Shown here in pieces: positions 13,807 through 16,768 of a stretch of DNA of 16,768 bases. The notes below the pieces were generated by a model. The model made no database searches. It was not told the DNA's origin and was given only the letters and a program-made list of their open reading frames with translations. Position 1 is the first letter of the stretch; every line of letters begins with the position of its first letter. The translations under genes were made by a program, and so were the position numbers. Source of the DNA: Gammaproteobacteria bacterium (GTDB taxonomy: Bacteria; Pseudomonadota; Gammaproteobacteria; Pseudomonadales; Azotimanducaceae); contig VXNE01000295.1 of the NCBI GenBank assembly GCA_009840715.1, positions 1 to 16,768 on the forward strand, in the 5' to 3' direction.

Positions 13807-15315
13807 ATGCGCACACACGAACACGGGACGCCACAAGGGCGTCCCCTACACGCCGACAAGGTCCGCCTGCCGATCAAGCTCAGCTACGGCTTCGGGCAGT
13901 TCGCCGAAGGCGCGAAGAACGCCGCCTTCGGCACGTTCGTGCTGCTGTATTACAACCAGGTGCTGGGTCTCTCGGGCACGCTGGCGGGCCTCGCGATCTT
14001 CATCGCGCTCTGTTTCGACGCCGTCACCGACCCCGTCGTGGGTTCCGTCTCGGACAACTTCCGCTCGCGCTGGGGCCGCCGCCACCCCTTCCTGTACGTG
14101 GCGGCCATCCCGATGGCGTTCGCGTTCTACTTCCTGTTCGCGCCGCCGGAAGGGCTGTCGACCATGGCGCTGTTCGCCTGGATGACGGTCTTCACGGTGC
14201 TCGTCCGCGGCACCATGACGATCTACTACGTGCCGCACCTCGCCCTGGGAGCGGAGCTCTCGGATCACTACATCGAGCGGACGAGCATCGTCGCGTATCG
14301 ATGGGTGTTCTCCATCGTCGGCAACCTGGCTGCCGTCGTGTCCGCCTTCGCCATCTTCCTGGTGGACATCGACGAGCAGCCGGGCGACCTGGTGGCGGCC
14401 AACTACCCGCCCTTTGCCCTCGCGCTCGCCGTCGGCATGGCCATCTCCATCTTCGTGACGGCCGCCGGGACCCATTCCCAGATCCCCAATCTCCCGGCCA
14501 CGCGTTTCGTGGAAAGACCCGGGCTGGACGCGATATTGGTCGGCGTCTTCAAGGACACCTGGGAAGCGCTGCGCAACGCGTCGTTCCGATGGCTCGCGGG
14601 GGCGGCCCTGAGCTCCCAGGTCATGGTCGGGCTGCAGGCGGCTCTGCAGCTCTACATGGCGAACTTCTTCTGGGAACTGGACGACCAGGCGAAGATGCTG
14701 ATCCTGATGGCAACGCCCGTCGGGTTTTTCGCGGGCATCGCCATCACCCGGCGCATCCACGAGCGGTTCGATAAGCGCCGCACGATGCTCGTCGGGGCCA
14801 CCCTCTACTACGCGTTCGCGGTAGGCCCCATCGTGCTGCGGCTGCTGGAGTGGTTCCCGGCCAACGACAGCGCCCTGCTCACCCCCATGCTCGTCGCTTT
14901 CGGCGTCCTCTCGGGCGCCGGCGGCCTCGCGGTGGTGTCGAGCAACTCGATGATGGCGGACGTGGCGGACGAGCATGAGCTGGAGACGGGGCGGCGCCAG
15001 GAGGGCATCTTCTTCGGCGCCCTTTCTTTCGCGTCGAAAGGCGCCGCCGGGCTCGGCACGCTCATCGGGGGGCTCGCCCTGGACGTCATCCAGTTTCCGA
15101 TCGGCGCGGCGCCCGGCGGGGTGGACGCCGCCACGGTGTTCAACCTGGGTGCCGTGTACGGTCCGATGCTCGGGGTCTTCGTGGTCTTCACCGTCTACTG
15201 CCTGATGCACTATCGCCTGACGGAGGGACGCCACGCGGAAATCATGGCCGCGCTGGCTGCGCGTGCGCTGGCTGCGCGGCCCGCGGAGTCGGCCACCGGA
15301 GTCCAGTCATCGTGA
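13807..15315 (+). CDS. MFS transporter of the GPH (glycoside-pentoside-hexuronide) family
   Basis: This 502-residue inner-membrane carrier has about twelve membrane segments. The N-terminus IKLSYGFGQFAEGAKN and the signature FDAVTDPVVGSVSD followed by RSRWGRRHPFL (70-95) are the marks of the GPH cation symporters (MelB and XynB relatives), which move sugars or glycosides with Na+ or H+. Further support is NSMMADVADEHELETGRRQE before the last segments, a loop typical of the family. The short C-terminal tail is Ala-rich. I took ATG 13807; TTG 13786 would add seven residues, with no better ribosome site. It starts 30 nt after the second paralog and its stop overlaps the next gene by 4 nt. Many marine GPH-like carriers have unknown substrates, so a sugar is likely but not certain. 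Confidence 0.92.
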   Translation: MRTHEHGTPQGRPLHADKVRLPIKLSYGFGQFAEGAKNAAFGTFVLLYYNQVLGLSGTLAGLAIFIALCFDAVTDPVVGSVSDNFRSRWGRRHPFLYVAAIPMAFAFYFLFAPPEGLSTMALFAWMTVFTVLVRGTMTIYYVPHLALGAELSDHYIERTSIVAYRWVFSIVGNLAAVVSAFAIFLVDIDEQPGDLVAANYPPFALALAVGMAISIFVTAAGTHSQIPNLPATRFVERPGLDAILVGVFKDTWEALRNASFRWLAGAALSSQVMVGLQAALQLYMANFFWELDDQAKMLILMATPVGFFAGIAITRRIHERFDKRRTMLVGATLYYAFAVGPIVLRLLEWFPANDSALLTPMLVAFGVLSGAGGLAVVSSNSMMADVADEHELETGRRQEGIFFGALSFASKGAAGLGTLIGGLALDVIQFPIGAAPGGVDAATVFNLGAVYGPMLGVFVVFTVYCLMHYRLTEGRHAEIMAALAARALAARPAESATGVQSS

Positions 15316-16178
15316 AGCGCTGGGCGGTTCGTCTCTCCGTGGGGCTGCTGGTTCTAGTGCTCGCGGGATACGGCATCCGCAGCATCCTGCTACCTGCCGC
15401 GTCGGCCGCCGTGTTCGTCGAGTACCGTGAGGACGCATCCTGGCAGCCCGCTCCAGAGAGCCCCCTCTTCCAGAACGGCCAGATCGAGTTCGCGGGGTTC
15501 GAGCCCATTCAACTGGGGGGCGAGGACCTGGGCGCGTGGGACGAAGTGGTGATCGTGAACTTCGACCGCGCGGCCGACTATCGGGAGTTCGTCGGCAGGA
15601 TTTCGGCCGAAGACGACATTGCCCGGTACCACCTCCTGAAGATCGCACCCCAGGCGCCCGAGCTTCTACACTTCATGAACTGGCGCCTCCGTGGCTATCG
15701 CGATGACGCGTCGATCGATCCAGGCGGCCAACTGCCAATCGACGCAGCAGTGCTCGATACCAAGTACCTAGACGAATGGCGAAGCCTGTTCGACGGCCCC
15801 TATCGCGACGGGATCGTCATGCTCAATCTCCTGACGCGCGAACAGGAACCGCAAGACCCTGCCGGCGGCCCGGACAGCGATGCCAGCGCCGAGGAGCTGA
15901 TTGATCGATACAGCCAAGTGGCGACGCGGCTGCTTGGCAAGCTCGGAGGTCAGATGTCGGTAATGGGTACGGTCGACCGCGTCGTCGTTGGACCCGCGAT
16001 CCGACACTACGACGTCTACGCCTTCGTGTTCTATCCCTCGGTGGAAGTCTTCGAGGTCATGTTCACGGCAAGAGCACGGGTAGAAGCACAGGTACACCAA
16101 CTCGCCGGCCTGAATGTCGGGAGTTCGGCCGGCTACTGGGTGAAGCCGTACGCGGAGGTTACGCCCGCAGAGCGGTAG
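15312..16178 (+). CDS. Membrane-anchored DUF1330-like dimeric alpha-beta-barrel protein
   Basis: This 288-residue protein has an N-terminal hydrophobic anchor or uncleaved signal (VRLSVGLLVLVLAGYGIRSI, 6-25). The C-terminal half fits the DUF1330 pattern: DGIVMLNLLTREQ (166-178), AEELIDRYSQVATRLLGKLG, MSVMGTVDRVVVGP, YDVYAFVFYPSVEVFEVMF, then HQLAGLNVGSSAGYWV. The N-terminal half repeats the end of that pattern (GAWDEVVIVNFDRAADYREF, 74-93), so it seems to be a tandem of two related units. GTG 15312 overlaps the transporter stop (GTGA), with GGAG 10 nt upstream, implying translational coupling and a shared function. DUF1330 proteins have no settled function. It is the third protein of this general fold in the run, but is not closely similar to the two tandem paralogs. 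Confidence 0.85.
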   Translation: MKRWAVRLSVGLLVLVLAGYGIRSILLPAASAAVFVEYREDASWQPAPESPLFQNGQIEFAGFEPIQLGGEDLGAWDEVVIVNFDRAADYREFVGRISAEDDIARYHLLKIAPQAPELLHFMNWRLRGYRDDASIDPGGQLPIDAAVLDTKYLDEWRSLFDGPYRDGIVMLNLLTREQEPQDPAGGPDSDASAEELIDRYSQVATRLLGKLGGQMSVMGTVDRVVVGPAIRHYDVYAFVFYPSVEVFEVMFTARARVEAQVHQLAGLNVGSSAGYWVKPYAEVTPAER

Positions 16179-16214
16179 CGCCCCGCGCCACATCAACCAA
16201 CCTGGGAGCAAACG

Positions 16215-16768
16215 ATGTCCACAGATCTCCATCTACCGGGGCGACTCGGCAACCCGGATGCCACGGTCGAAACCGACGGGCGCTGCGATCCCCGCCTCGT
16301 ACCGGTGGCGATCCAGGGATATGCCCCCGCTGTCGAAATGCCTCCCGCCGACGCGTCCTACGAAGACTGTCTCGCGTACTGCGCGGCACTCGAGGGCGCC
16401 ATGGACGAGACCCTCGCCCTGCAACTCGAGGCGATGCCGAACTTCGATCACATCGATCAGTCGATCGAGACGATCCGGGGAACTGACGACAACGACATCA
16501 CGCTCTACATCCATCGGCCGAAGGGGGCGGATGGCCCGCTACCCGGTCTCGTGCACATCCACGGCGGCGGGATGGTCATCCTGGCGGCGGCCGACCCCGA
16601 CAGTCAGCGTTGGCGGAACACGCTTGCGGCGGAGGGCCTCGTCGTGGTCGGCGTGGAGTTCAGGAACGGCGCCGGGAAGCTGGGCCCACATCCCTTTCCC
16701 GCGGGGCTGAACGACTGCGCCGCGGGAGTGCAATGGACACACCGGAACCGGGCCGCACTCGGTATCAC
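16215..16768 (+). CDS. Alpha/beta hydrolase, HSL-type (partial, runs off right edge)
   Basis: The first 184 residues of a hormone-sensitive-lipase-type hydrolase are present; the nucleophile Ser, Asp and His lie beyond the window. Residues 95-120 show ITLYIHRPKG, then PGLVHIHGGGM, with the HGGG oxyanion motif (116-119) that defines the family. GLVVVGVEFRNGAG and HPFPAGLNDCAAGVQW (159-174) match the strand and helix that follow. The long N-terminal cap (1-90) is typical of this group, and no signal peptide is visible, so it is probably cytoplasmic. GGGAG at 16204-16208 lies 6 nt before the ATG, making the start firm. It follows the DUF1330-like gene by 36 nt in the same orientation. It probably cleaves a carboxyl ester on a compound imported by the neighbouring transporter. 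Confidence 0.9.
   Translation, partial: MSTDLHLPGRLGNPDATVETDGRCDPRLVPVAIQGYAPAVEMPPADASYEDCLAYCAALEGAMDETLALQLEAMPNFDHIDQSIETIRGTDDNDITLYIHRPKGADGPLPGLVHIHGGGMVILAAADPDSQRWRNTLAAEGLVVVGVEFRNGAGKLGPHPFPAGLNDCAAGVQWTHRNRAALGI

Noticed and set aside
13846..15234. Minus-strand open frame of 462 codons opposite the GPH transporter
   Set aside because: It mirrors a clear membrane protein; the product is highly charged and repetitive in Arg, His, Glu and Asp with no motif.
1..16768. Mobile elements, CRISPR arrays, tRNA or rRNA genes
   Set aside because: I found no transposase or integrase motif, no regularly spaced repeats, no att-like direct repeats and no tRNA-like or rRNA-like segment on either strand by eye.

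Overview
The window is high-GC, densely coded DNA from a Gram-negative bacterium. The evidence for this is a TonB-dependent outer-membrane receptor, several Sec-type signal peptides and short Shine-Dalgarno-led genes. The protein set (receptor with an ILVTATRR-type TonB box, sulfatase, Rieske oxygenase, gluconolactonase-like protein, DUF1330-like proteins) suggests an uncultured, possibly marine, proteobacterium. That placement is an inference from protein style, not from a marker gene. I see no rRNA, tRNA, CRISPR array, insertion sequence or phage gene.

Layout from the left. A possible tail of an upstream gene ends at 106. It is followed by an SMP-30/gluconolactonase-like gene (132-1079, +), which converges on a VOC/glyoxalase-fold gene (1089-1532, -). 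A plus-strand set then runs from 1657 to 5740: an AAHS-type MFS aromatic-acid transporter, a secreted arylsulfatase and a Rieske oxygenase alpha subunit. A perfect 9-bp GC stem-loop separates the last two. This looks like a catabolic operon: de-sulfation outside the cytoplasm, uptake of a small acid, then oxygenation. Converging on it is a minus-strand pair: a gamma-glutamyltransferase-family Ntn hydrolase with an unusual active site (6723-8330) and a secreted PF00756-type esterase (5753-6694). An orphan BrnA-type antitoxin gene (8530-8784, +) diverges from the hydrolase. The 199-bp gap between those two holds two almost identical 10-bp palindromes.

The right half centres on a divergent promoter region (12035-12255). 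Leftward lie a TonB-dependent receptor (9809-12034) and, 2 bp behind it, a secreted alpha/beta hydrolase (8823-9806). Rightward lies a tight five-gene run: two tandem paralogous secreted proteins with an internal two-fold repeat (12256-13776), a GPH-type MFS transporter (13807-15315), a membrane-anchored DUF1330-like protein that overlaps the transporter by 4 nt (15312-16178), and an HSL-type alpha/beta hydrolase that runs off the right edge (16215 onward). A good sigma-70-like promoter (12191-12219) faces this run.

Taken together, the window looks like an accessory scavenging and catabolism locus: an outer-membrane receptor, two inner-membrane carriers, four hydrolases of ester or amide type, a sulfatase, an oxygenase and a lactonase-like enzyme. 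The least understood part is the receptor / triple dimeric-alpha-beta-barrel-like protein / GPH transporter / hydrolase cassette at 8823-16768. It is the best candidate here for an undescribed uptake-and-processing system.
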